Shown piece by piece: positions 53,701 through 64,000 of a stretch of DNA of 64,000 nt; within the stretch, counting starts at the first letter, position 1, and each line of letters starts with the position of its first letter. Source of the stretch: Andrena cerasifolii (Eukaryota; Arthropoda; Insecta; Hymenoptera; Andrenidae). The notes below the pieces were generated by a model that searched no databases, had not been told where the DNA came from, and saw nothing but the letters and a program-made list of their open reading frames with translations. Both the position numbers and the translations under genes were made by a program. The stretch is taken from assembly GCF_050908995.1 (NCBI RefSeq), contig NC_135120.1:1798001-1862000 (forward strand), in the 5' to 3' direction.

Positions 53701-55319
53701 TCGGTTCCATCCAATTCGTCCGGTTTCTTTCGGGCCGCTTGAAAAAAATTCAAGTACTTGGTTCTATCCGAGCCGCTCGGTTCTTTCGGGTACCACCCGG
53801 CCCGGCTCGGTTTTTCAAGCCGAGCCAGGCTCGGCTTGCTTTTTCCGGGTACTTGATCAGCTCTATTGGAGACCCATTGTCGGATGTTGAGTCCTCCTCG
53901 CTGAAGCAAATCGATGACCTCGTCGCGTAAATTCTTGGCTTCTGCGTATGTGTCGGCCCCGGTCAAAAGGTCTTCGACGTACATGTCCCGCTTCAAAATG
54001 GATGCCGCCCTTGGAAATGAGTCCTCTTCGTCGTCCGCAAGCTGGTGGACACATCTTATGGCGAGATACGGTGCTGAAGACAGTCCGAACGTGACTGTGT
54101 TCAATTCGAATGTCGCTATTTCGTTCTGCTCGTTTCTCCACAAAATGCGTTGATAACGACGATCCTCTGGTCGAATGAGGAATTGGCGGTACATTTTTTC
54201 GATGTCTCCGGTCAGCACGTATGCGTACATGCGAAACCGCAGGAGCAAAGCAAAAATGTCATCTTGGATGGTCGGACCGATCATTAATGCGTCGTTTAAT
54301 GATAGGCCGCTGCTCGATTTCGCGGAGCCGTCGAAAACCACTCGTAGTCGTGTAACCCTTTGTAGTCGTGTTCGAGGGTTTTATGACTGCATGATGTGGC
54401 AGGTAGAAACCGTCCGAATTGCGTGTTTCCACCTTAGTCATGTGACCAAGCGAGATATATTCTTGTATCACGGACGAATATTCTCTTTGTAGCGATTTGT
54501 CACGATGAAACTTACGTTCTAACGAAAGAAACCGATTGTATGCTCGCAAACGAGAATCTCCGATGGATTGCTTCTTCTGGTTAAACAGTAGCGCAACGAG
54601 ATAGCATCCTGATTCGTCCCGTTGGACGTGGGCGGTGAAATGATCTTCGCAGTCGCGTTCCTCGGATGATAAGTATCGCTGCTGTGGCCCTTCTTCGATG
54701 TCCCAAAATTTCGAAAGATCGAAATTGACGCTGGTTGTAAACGTTTTGCGTTGTATGCGTGGCGACGTTGACAACACGCTCCCCCCATGATCCATCCTAG
54801 CTGTGATTTTTGCAGGATAAGATCAGGCCCGTTACGAGGGGAAAGATCGATTTGCCCAACGCTAAAGCTCGCGAGCGAAGGGCCGGTGCCTATCAGCATA
54901 TCGACGGATGCTGGGCGGTGGAAATTCGGGTCCGCTAATTTCAGATTTGCCGGAATCTTAAACCTCGTGCGATCGATTTGAGTGTCCGGTAAAGGTCGCG
55001 AAATCCGATAGCCGTGACTTTATGGTGGTAGAAATGAGTTTGTTCGTCACGGTATTTAATGCATTAACGCTTCGATGGCCACGGAAGCCCTTTTGCACTG
55101 AAGATGTAATTTCGACGCGAATTCTTCGGTGACGTAATTCGCGTCGGAGCATGTGTCGACTAACGTTCGACATTCGATCGGTCTCTGCTCGTGATCTAAC
55201 GCGTGAACGATCGCGGTAGGCATGATACCGTCGGCCGATGCATTAGCGACTAGGGCGGTTTCTCGGCGGTCACGTTTCCGAGCGTTGCGTTTTCGCGATT
55301 TTTTACGGAACGACTCTAG
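50783..55319 (-). pseudogene. BEL/Pao pol (protease, RT, RNase H, integrase)
   Basis: Protease LVDTCSDANYV; RT with VVFDGSAKSSSG, VLTGDIEKMYRQF and RDMYVEDLLTGAD; Pao-type A17/RNase H region (VDPLGLLAPVTI, FWTDSTIVLNWLH, CDNPADLLSRG); integrase zinc region then a DDE core (CGVDYCGPF, NMYWDNGSNF, GGFWEAVIKSF) and a DUF5641-like tail. At least four frameshifting indels lie between about 55080 and 54310. In-frame stops stand at 53117 (TGA where Trp is likely) and 51971 (TAA), and an hAT-like element splits it at 53216. The integrase part (51796-50783) is open. A TGA at 55320 separates gag from pol in the same frame. Confidence 0.88.
53216..53865. mobile_element. hAT-like foldback element, 650 bp, in BEL pol
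   Basis: Flanked by an exact 8-bp duplication, TTGGAGAC (53208-53215, 53866-53873), as in hAT. Ends are TAGAGCTGTACGAGTACTTG and, inverted, TAGAGCTGATCAAGTACCCG. Removing 658 bp restores the pol frame (IRQWVSN to EPGLLDGLTEEQI). The interior is a GC-rich hairpin centred near 53540: units of about 50-60 bp (GAAAGAAACCGGGCGG, CCGAGCGGCTCGG) repeat in both orientations. The many overlapping frames here are artefacts of that symmetry. Confidence 0.88.
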
Positions 55320-56642
55320 TCAGGATTCATTTTGTGCGTCTAAATGAAGCCTAGTGTTGTGTGCCTTATTGCATACGCGACATTTTCCGGCCTGACACTC
55401 ATCGGTTTTGTGATCCGAACGTAAATAATTCATGCAAAGTCTTGCCTTACGCGCGGCATCGATGCGTTTTTCGATCGACAATTCGAGAAATTGTGTACAT
55501 TGATACGCGGCGTGAGAATCCGCGTGACAAATCTTGCAATTAGGATATCGGTTTGTGGCAAATGTTTGTCGCGTCTTCCGCGGAGATGGCGGCGACTTCG
55601 GTGCTCTAGCGGGTTTCGCGCGATAGGTGTTTGACGTATCGTTTCGGCGTTGCGCTACTGAATCCGTCCGGTGTTCATCTGATAAGTTCCGACCTGCATT
55701 CCCGCACGATGTGGAGTACTCTTCGCACTGATGCGCGACGAAGTGCAAATGATTAAATACGGTCGCAATCTTCGGAACCTCCATATCTGATAAAGTCCGT
55801 TCCCACGCCTTTCGAGCGTCCTCCGCCATACTGGACACAGCGATACTGAGTAAAAGATCGTTCGCGATGTCTTCCCACGATCTCCCGAGTGCTTGCAGCG
55901 ACCGAATGTGCAGCTGCATGTGATTGGCCAAATCACGGTTCGATTCCGATGAATCGTTTGGCATTGCGGGTGTGTCGACGAGAAGCGAGGCGTGACGCAA
56001 AACGAGAGCGCGTTTGTTGTCGTAAATTTCTAAGAGGTGATCCCATGCAGCCTCATAGTTATCATCGGTGATAGTGTACGCCTCGATCGCAGATTCTGCC
56101 TTTCCGAACAGTGAAGCGCGTAAATAATTCAGCTTTTGAATGTTGCTGAGACCGGGTATTGCATGGATCGTCGTTTTGAAACCATCCCTGAAAGTGACCC
56201 ATTTTTCGATTCGACCGTCGAACTTTTGGAGGTCGATCTTTGGTAATTTCACCAAAAGCGGAAACGATGATGCGGCTGACGGTGCGGGCGAATCTCCTGA
56301 TACGATTTCGATGTTCGGTGGCGGAATAAGATTCACGGACGCTACAAAACTATTCATCAAGACTACCGCTGTCGCCAATGTGTCGTCAAACTGTTCCGTT
56401 ACTTCCTCACGTTCGGCTTCTGCTTGATCGAAGTCTTCAGTGAGGGCCAGTTCGTCTTGAATCCCGTTGAAGGTTCCGAACTAATTACGAAGCCGTTCGA
56501 TGCGTTCGCGAAGCTTGACACGATTCTTCTCACAATCTTGATACGAATCGAGATACTTGTTGAAGTGAGTGATTTGCGATTTAAACGATCGCCGTTTTAT
56601 CTTCAAACCGTTAATACGCGCGTTGATGTCTTCTTCCGACAT
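55320..56642 (-). pseudogene. BEL/Pao gag
   Basis: Starts at MSEEDINARINGLKIKRRSF; a TAG at 56481-56483 interrupts it about 55 codons in, in frame with the remainder. The DUF1759-like region reads LPKIDLQKFDGRIEKWVTFR. Zinc knuckles: CKICHADSHAAYQC intact; CMNYLRSDHKTDEC with the second Cys changed to Tyr; CRVCNKAHNTRLH intact. One nonsense change and one damaged knuckle make this Gag defective. Confidence 0.88.
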
Positions 56643-56943
56643 TTTAGGCGAAGTGGAATGGATACGATAGGAATTAACGGAAGGATAGATCACGTGTGCT
56701 TAACTAAATGGTAATTCCTCAATAACGAGCCTACCGTAACCAAAGTCCTTGTGCTGGTGGAGTCGTCTCTGGACCGGATGACGCCGTTGACGAATGCGTT
56801 GTCTACCTCAAGCCTGGCTGTTCAGCTTCCACCATGTTGACGTCTTTCCGTTTCGAATGAATTCTCCTGCCCGTGGTAGAATTTCGGAATACACTTGAAG
56901 GAAGTTTAGAAGTCTTTGCACACTGCACTTCCACGGTCGTGGA

Positions 56944-56960
56944 TCCGGCTCGAAGGACCA
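56944..56960 (-). other. BEL primer binding site (tRNA-Tyr type)
   Basis: Minus strand TGGTCCTTCGAGCCGGA, three bases inside the 5' LTR, complementary to the tRNA-Tyr 3' end; identical to the site at 2831-2847. Confidence 0.85.
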
Positions 56961-56963
56961 AAA

Positions 56964-57725
56964 TGTTCGCACGGCACACGCGTGAAAATTATCGAATTTT
57001 GCTTTCGAGGTTGTAAGGCTCGATTCACCTGGAGGTACGCGTGTAAGCCGGACGATCTATCACCCGCCAAATTAATATTGGGTGACTGTTTAAATGATTA
57101 TGTGTCGATTCTGATCTGAACGATGATCTGAGAAGTTTAGCTCTGCTCGTGCTGATGGTCCGAACGCTGACCCGATCAAAACACCGAACCGTACTATTCG
57201 CGAGCTCATTGACTTCTGGTCTTGTCCACCTTTTCGATGTCAAAGGTGGACAAGACATCTGAATTTTGGGAGGCGCCAAAATGCCTGATTGGCTCAGCTT
57301 TGCTCGAAGAGGAGGAACCTTCCCTCTGCGATTTTGGTGATGGAGGAGGAATCCTCTCCTTCTTCGTGACGTAGCGGAGGGAAAACCGGGCATCTGGCTA
57401 AGAAACCTCGCTAGGTTGATCGGCCGGAGTGTCTCGCCGGGGTCGCGGTTTATGACCGTATTGTCCCGCGAGTCAGCGGTGGTCGATGGTATGTACCGTT
57501 TTGAAGTTACCGTATATCACCCGCTGACAGAGCAATCAACGGATTTTCCCAGAGCGAGGACGGTCGAGGTGTCCAAAAAAATAGCACGATGCCGATTGCC
57601 ACCTATTAGACATCTGGCAGGCAAATGCTCCCCAAGACTTCGACGGTAAGCAATTGCCTAGTAATAAAGGGTCGCTGAATTTCTGCCTCGCTCTGAGCCC
57701 CCCTTTGTTCCCGTAAGACGGAACA
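56964..57725 (-). repeat. BEL 5' LTR
   Basis: The upstream LTR in element sense, 762 bp, about 13 differences from the partner LTR. It ends next to the primer site. Confidence 0.95.
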
Positions 57726-58027
57726 GTTAGAAAGCACCTTTATGTACTTGCAGCTCATTTTGATTTCACATCTTTTTTTACATTGTATATTTTCTTTTTT
57801 TTCTGATTTATATTATTATCTTCTATTCTTTCTGGTAGTATATTTTCTTCTATTTCTTTGCGATTTATATTATTATCTTCTTTTTTTGTGATTTATTTGT
57901 TTTATGTACTTGGCGTAATTTCTCTACTGTTTTGAAGTTGACTGTCACGGGTGCTAAATATAAGGACAAAGTAAGGAAATCCCTATAAATTATAAATTCT
58001 GATCTATCTTCATCACACGTCCACGTG

Positions 58028-58132
58028 TTTATGGCGCACTGCAGCCTATCGAGTGATGTTAAAAGATAAAATATATACTTGGAATACTCGGAATAGCGCA
58101 AAGCAGCTCAGCGAGTGTACTTTATTCATATT
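58028..58132 (+). repeat. About 110-bp repeat beside H2 (partner at 47960)
   Basis: Shares GGCGCACTGCA, ACTCGGAATAGCGCA and CGAGTGTACTTTATT with 47960-48072, in the same order and orientation. Confidence 0.7.
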
Positions 58133-58314
58133 CATTTTTTGATTATTAAGGATAAATTCTACGTAAGTTTAACAACTACGAAATGAAATCATGCGCACTG
58201 CATTGCCGATCTATATGTATTTTATATGTATAGTACTTTGTGTACAGCACATAATGTGCGAAGCAGCTTATGGCGCTGAACGTATTTAACATTGAACTGT
58301 AATAACAACCACAA

Positions 58315-61300
58315 TTAACACCTTTCGAAGAAAACTATGTATGCATTTTTAGCATTTCGTGGCCAAGCTTGTTTTTCTACTCGTAAATCATCAACGGATA
58401 CCCACGTTGTACCCTTACAACTTATTATACTCGTGTAATGACCATCGGCAATACTTTTACCGTGGTGGAAAATCGCTGCCTTAAGTTTATAACAGTGATC
58501 CCCCATTTGTATTTTAGTAGTAGGTATTGCTTTGATGTAGAAATTTTCCACTTTCGTTGTTGATCCACTACTATCGTGATCGAACAAATGTAATTTTGCA
58601 ATTAGAATTTGTTTGGAAGCAGTTATATCGATTTTCTTCATTGTGTTTGAATTTGAATTATCACAATTAGAGCAAGAATCTTTCAGATTTTTCCATCCTG
58701 CGAAATTGTGTTTTATTATATCTTGAAATTCAAATGATTTTTTTTTAACATCTTGGGCAGTGCAAGATGTACCACACAATTTGTACTGATAGCAGTACTT
58801 GTGTAATTACACTCTAAACATCTTAATACCGTTGTAATTTCGTGTTCAACTGCATTCTCTATAAGAATTTCATGATCACAAAGGGAGGTAATAAACTCAG
58901 CTGCATCATGTAGCTGATTGTTAGCGTATTTTTCTCCTCCGATTTGTCGTAATGATATTATGTTTGGATTTTGATCCGATTTATATTGGTCCATAAAGAC
59001 TTTTATAATATGATTAACTTCTTTAGTCGAAAATAAGTTTTCTCTTATGGATGAACAATATAACATACATTGGATTGTAGCATTCGCATAACAAGACCCA
59101 CCATGAGAATTCGGGAGACCTCTAATGTAGTTTTGAATGGTATCCACGATGTGATCATTAGTATTCTGACATTCGGATACATTATAATTAGGTACTGCCC
59201 AAACGGCATCACGAACATTGAGAACATGGTTTTTAGAAATTGAAATAGTCATAAGATCAGGTATATGTTTTTTTCGCAATCTATTGTACTCTATTATAGC
59301 CGATTCTTGTGCCTTTACGGAAGATGGATCATAATTAATAAAATGCAGTCATTGTAATGTGATCACCCGAGAAAGAGCAACGTAAGTTTGTCCGCAAGTA
59401 AATATTGAATTACGTGCTTCTATGACAGCTTAGTCCTTGACTTTTGTGAATAGTTATACCATAGCTGAGGCAAATCGGAAATTGTTTTCTAATAACGAAC
59501 GCTCTATCCATTACTTCAATTTTAACAGTTACACGTTCTATTATATGTTCTTGCCCCGTGGGTAATATAATTTTCCATTTTTTCAACGTCATTATTAACA
59601 CCTCGTGTAACTGAAACAAGTTTAGCAATGGTACCGTTGACAAGACCTAGCGTAACATCAATATTTCTTCTAATCATGATTTGCGCTCCTACTTTAACAA
59701 TTACGACACTTGCAAGTCCCGCCGTTCGGGAGCTATCATCGTCATTATTATTCAGTACCTTTGACACCTTTTTTCAAGTACGGTGCACAATTCGTTGTAT
59801 CATGAGCAATCAAATGGATTTCTTCGGACGGAAATCGAGTCAGCATTGCAGCGTTCAAAATATCACACTGAACACATGTGGGATGTAAACACACCGTATT
59901 AGATCCCACATTAAGCATGTAATCACTTAATTCCTTTAATCGGTCATTACAATTTGTCGCTTTGAAATTTAATTTCCTCGATTCTAAAAGCTTCGTATCC
60001 GAAAGGGTCACTACTCTGGTGCGAATTCTCGACATGATCTCTTGGTAAATATTATCACCCTGCTGTCGCATGTTTATTGTCAATTCGTCATAGCTAAACA
60101 AAGCAGACCATAAATTATAAGAACCTAATCCTCCAACACTTTTTCTCCATACTCTTATTGGATAATTGTATAAAAGCAGGTTCTTCGTGAACAGGAGGAA
60201 GTTGTAGTATGTCACCAAATAGCAACATAGGCTTTTTTCCGAACCAAGCATCATCGGAATCTGTAGTATCAAATATTTCTGTAAGTCGCAAATGTATGTA
60301 CAGGAAAGTTACGTTAGAAACCATCGAGATTTCATCGATGATTATTAAAGCAACATTTTTTAGCTGATCTCGTACAATTTGAAGGGCTGCATCGCTAAGT
60401 TGCCTATACTGGGCTGTATGCCCATGTTCTACAGGTAATTGAAATAATCTGTGTATGGTAAGACCATCGATATTAAAAGCTGCGATTCCAGTGGGAGCAG
60501 TTACTGCTGTGTCTTTTCCGATACTCTGCTTGATCCAATGTCTGATAGTTTTTATTAAAAAAAACTTTTCCCAGTGCCACCTTCTCCACTCACATAAAGT
60601 CTGAGAATGTCATCGTTAGACGTCAAGGACTTAGTAACTTTATCAAATATCTGCTTCTGATCATGGTTCAATTCCGAAATCATTTCTTGAAGATCACTAC
60701 AGTCAAATTTGTTTTTCGCGTCTTTAAAATCTTTCATGGCACCAACAGTTTCAACGGGGACACACTCTAATGGATGATCGCCTTGATCATTTTCTTCTTG
60801 TTCTACAGTATTCAACACGTTCTTTTCAATTTCTTCCTTTATATGATCACGCGCTTCTTGAATATCCGTTATCCGTTCGTGATACTGAACTGCTTCTGTC
60901 AATTGCGATTGTAGCGACAAAAAAGCTTCCGCATATGTGTTAAATCCATTTTTAAATTCGTCGGTGTTTCTCCAAGGTTGAAATAATAATAATAATGAGA
61001 AATAATAATTCTCAGGTTGGGTTTGAACATTGTACTTATAATGATTGATAAGATACCCTCTTTGCCTTTTTTCAAAAACAAAGATGCACGGATTTCATAA
61101 TATTCAGTTTTTTTCAGACGGTCTAATTTTAGTAACGTCATACCACATAGCAAAATCGTACAGATGCATAGATTCTAATTCCTTTGGTCTGTTAGGATAG
61201 TAATCATCTATGAGGGATGGACATAATATGTTTGTGGATTCACCTTCCAAATTCTCAATCTCTTTGCGAGTTTTCAATTTCCTACTTCTCAGTATATTTA

Positions 61301-64000
61301 CATCTAACCATCTAATAGTAGTATTGGAGTCAGTGCCATGCAATTATAATCCTAAAAGAGTATCAACGCATTCAGGCACTCCACATTCTCTATGATTTAG
61401 CATGCGCATTCCAAGGTTGCACAGCAACCTAGCCAATGACTTAGTAGAATTTATTGCTGCCATAGTGTCCGTAGCGTAACTTTTTTCCGGCTTTGACACG
61501 TACTTAGTACAGTAACATGTTACCAACCCTGTCTTTTCCCCAATATATTGTATATCCATGTTACCTCTCCAAACCGTGAGAACGGGAGCATTATAATCAT
61601 TGATACGGACTTCCTTTATTGAACGTGGAAGATCATAGAGTCTACCTTTTGCTTTCAATTGTTTTCTAGCACCTATAGGAACAGCCACATCCCTTATTAT
61701 CAAAGTATCTGTAACTGGACGTGGAAATGAAAATCTACATACTTTACAGAAGGAATTTTTAGTTTTTTTGTTGCGTAGACAGTAAGTATTGCATTTATGC
61801 ATTTGATGTGCAATTACACGTCTATATAATTCTGGCGACACATGCTGTGATGGCAATCTGCAAATGACGTATTTCTTAATGAATGCTGCTACATCTTCCT
61901 TCGAAGATTTATCGATTATAGCAGCATCTTCAATCCAAATTAAAAGATGAAAATGTTGTGATCCCCTGCTTTGATATTCTCTGCGCCAAAAGTAATGAGT
62001 GACCTTGCCAATCGGATTGTCGGGAGAACAAATGAAATCCAACATAGCGTGGAATGTATTATCTACAGGGTGTCCCACTAAGGAGTGGACAGCGCGATAT
62101 CTCTTAAAGTATTATCGATAAAAATATAAAAAAAATAGGGAATTACATGGTTCGAGGGGACCCATTTATTAGCGCGAACGAATTTTGTTTTCGATTATTA
62201 TTTTAAAAGATACGATGGTCAAGCTCGGTTTTTCAAATGGAACTATTTTTTTTGAAGACCTGAGTTCATAGTGCGTTCCAAGACAAATTCAATAAGCTTT
62301 AATGTATACACTTTATTTCCACTGGTTTTTAAGATATTGCGCTTGCAAATTTACTGATTTTCACTGCAAGAAACCCCTCTGGAATGGCAAAAATCGGGGG
62401 CGGTCTTACTGGCCCCACGGGTGGCACTGCGTGTTGAAATGGATACTTACCTGCCAAAGGTCTACGCCAGAAATGGCAGGCCCAAAGGCTGGACAATTCT
62501 TTTCCGTCAGAAATGCTACTTAGGTAGGTACATCTGCGGTATCGAGAAGCGCATCGTTACTTTTATTTCGCACTTGCTTCTACGCTCGGATGGCCGGTTC
62601 TTTTGGGAGGGATGCAAGTTGGATTGGTTCTGATACAATCTGCTCCCTATGGTTGAAATTTAGTCTAGCAACTTTCACTCCTCCTAAGCTAACCAATCCA
62701 ACTTGCAGCATTTCAACCATACTAAGGCATTTCATACTTTCTTCAAGTCAACTAACTTTTCCCAAACTAGTTTAGATTTCGTTGGAACGCCCCGCACCAA
62801 TATGTATAATTCATGATTTTGATTTAAAGGTTCCGTTGAAGGACAGATTTTTTTTAAATTTTCTTCCAACGGCAAAGGAAGGTGAAATGTTCTACCCTTT
62901 ACTTTTGGAAACATATGTTTATGTGGCATATTTTTACGCATTACTGTATCCATTCTCACAATCGTTTGAAACGGTTTAGCTCTTTGAATAAGAATTCGTT
63001 CGTAATCGTTCAACATTGCTATTTCTGAAACTGAACGTACATCAAGCTTATTTAGAATACATTTTGGTGGTATAGAATCGATGCGAATTTTATCGTGACA
63101 ATATCGGCAAATAAAATGCACGTCACCAACTTTGTATCCAATATGATTTAACAATGTTTGCATTACATTTCCCTTATATGTTCTCTTAGAAACATCAAGT
63201 TTACGAACCTCTCTTTGAAAACAGAGTTTCTCGCAGGAAACGCAGGGGATGTGTGGTGTGTCCATAGACGCCTTTCTGAAAGCTCTAAATGCTAAATAAT
63301 ATCGTGATGTAATCTCTTCTTCGTTCAAGCTTATTTCAGTATTATTTTTTTGTAACGCTTCAGCTTCTTTCCGAGCTTGCAGTGTTATTCGTTCAAGTGT
63401 TTCAAGGTCACTATCGTTTAAAGCTTTGTCTAAAGTATGTAATAGGTCTTTATAAATGTTCACTATTCTGTATAACATTCTCTTCAAATTTCGTAAAACC
63501 GGAACGTGAGGTGCCAAAATCTCAAACGCTAAAAAATTGGATTTACATAGTTTAGGGTTTATGCAACAACCAAGAGAATAACCAACTTTTTCAGCATGCA
63601 CTTTATTAGAACAGCTACTGATATGCTTGTTCAACTTATGTACATTTTTTAATGAGCATTCTAATAATCGTTTGAAGAAATCCTGTAAATTATTTAGAAT
63701 TTCAACATCTTTTGTTTTACAAAGATAATTACAATGCCATGCTTTTGTCGTCTTCTTCGATTGCAATACAGGTTGAACGTTTATAGCTTTCCCTTCCGAA
63801 TTCAGTATGATTGATTCAGAACCGGTGAAAGTATGGTATGAACTTTCCGCAAAATATGATTCTGAAGAAGATGTATGTCTAGATTGTCCACACAAAGCAT
63901 TAATCCTGTCATCAACATCTAAACATTCTGCTGCGCGCGTTAAAGAAACTTCCACTTTTTGTTTACAATCTTTCAACAGTTTCCTCATTTCCGAAATGTG
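58315..64000 (-). pseudogene. Helitron-type Rep-PIF1-USP polyprotein, copy H2
   Basis: From the right edge: N-terminal region (63988-62732) with zinc ligands CVSCEKLC and HFICRYCHDKI and the conserved NDYERILIQRAKPFQ; Rep nickase (62078-61344) with HUH motif QHFHLLIWI and CYCTKYVSK; PIF1 motifs GEGGTGKS, APTGIAAF, IIIDEISM, GDILQLPPV, ITIHKSQGLS and YVALSR; and a USP domain with NSHGGSCYANATIQC (Cys TGT 59091-59093) and IADGHYTSI (His CAT 58438-58440). About 230 Rep-proximal residues present in H1 are lost or replaced at 62066-62730. Frameshifts occur near 61110, 60560, 60170, 59760, 59560, 59430 and 58770, and a TAA near 61344. Sequence is clearly diverged from H1, so these are separate lineages or old copies. 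Any Ulp1 part would lie beyond the window. Confidence 0.8.
62066..62730. mobile_element. CAGGGTGTCCC-ended insert in H2, one end seen
   Basis: TA then CAGGGTGTCCCACTAAGGAG marks one end at 62066, directly next to Rep coding (DNTFHAML). It includes TTTTTCAAATGGAACTA. The opposite end was not found before Rep-proximal coding resumes near 62732. A local inverted repeat (CAAGTTGGATTGGTT, AACCAATCCAACTTG) lies at 62607-62707. It may be a deletion plus insertion. Confidence 0.5.

Larger units (their letters stand above)
49917..57725 (-). mobile_element. Complete BEL/Pao element with GTTAG duplication
   Basis: Two 762-bp LTRs (49917-50678, 56964-57725), TG...CA ended, flanked by GTTAG (49912-49916, 57726-57730). 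The LTRs differ at about 13 positions by eye (1.7%). Inside are a tRNA-Tyr primer site, gag, pol, an hAT-like insert and a polypurine tract. Structure is complete, but coding is broken by stops and frameshifts. Confidence 0.95.
49152..57940. mobile_element. Inverted-repeat element X, copy B, carrying BEL
   Basis: The left arm (GAGCTGCAAGTACATAAAGC from about 49153) and the right arm (49690-49916 resuming at 57731) are inverted copies; the BEL element sits in the right arm at GTTAG. Both contain CCAATCAAAAAGGATCCAAT and AATACGAATAAATATTTTAT. Copy B keeps inner arm sequence missing from copy A, while its outer left end is shorter. No gene of its own. Confidence 0.8.

Noticed and set aside
53215..53930. 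Several long overlapping frames around 53.5 kb
   Set aside because: They arise from the symmetric GC-rich repeat units of the hAT-like insert and merge with real pol ends.
49917..57725. Apparent conflict between similar LTRs and a badly broken BEL coding region
   Set aside because: With 1.7% LTR divergence, about 50 substitutions are expected over the interior, so a few stops and indels are ordinary neutral decay.

Overview
This window looks like transposon-dense (probably heterochromatic) DNA from an insect. It holds nested and broken copies of LTR retrotransposons (BEL/Pao, Ty3/Gypsy), a non-LTR ORF1, and DNA transposons (PIF/Harbinger, Transib, pogo, Tc1, P, a DDE_4/SWIM family, a CAGGGTGTCCC-ended family), plus two large Helitron-type elements. 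No bacterial-style organisation, rRNA or tRNA gene was seen. The mix suggests Hymenoptera, possibly an ant; this is inference from the element families only.

Layout. 1-3.6 kb: a BEL/Pao element (minus) whose gag-pol frame is open for 826 codons and runs off the left edge. 4.1-9.8 kb: two head-to-head PIF/Harbinger copies, each with a MADF-BESS gene on the opposite strand inside the transposase intron; the inner arms form a near-identical palindrome and one arm holds a Transib MITE. 9.8-14.9 kb: small relics (pogo tail, Transib ends, BEL LTR piece, direct repeats). 14.9-17 kb: P-element transposase. 17.4-19.7 kb: truncated Gypsy. 20-20.6 kb: non-LTR ORF1. 20.9-23.4 kb: complete-ended pogo element. 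23.8-26.9 kb: DDE_4/SWIM transposase split by a solo LTR. 27.1-28.0 kb: foldback element. 28.5-33.2 kb: the only host-like gene, five exons on the minus strand encoding a 160-residue protein with an RGG tail; its last intron holds an intact Tc1 element and an inverted-repeat element that itself carries a solo LTR. 33.9-47.7 kb: Helitron copy H1 (minus), cut in its helicase by a 6,600-bp Transib element, which is itself cut by a CAGGGTGTCCC element. 49.2-57.9 kb: an inverted-repeat element carrying a complete BEL/Pao element, itself carrying an hAT-like foldback element. 58.3-64 kb: Helitron copy H2 (minus), running off the right edge.

The most unusual system is the Helitron lineage. Read along the minus strand, H1 has two Ulp1/C48-like cysteine protease domains, a zinc-binding region, an HUH Rep nickase, a PIF1 helicase and a C-terminal ubiquitin-specific protease (USP/C19) domain. 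H2 shows the same order from the zinc-binding region onward. H2 keeps the USP Cys and His; H1 has Ser at both.

Several insertions can be read precisely because removing insert plus duplication restores a reading frame: Transib in H1 (CGGCG duplication), hAT-like element in BEL pol (8-bp duplication), and solo LTR in the DDE_4 gene. These give a relative order of events. All domain names come from motif recognition by eye; no database search was run.
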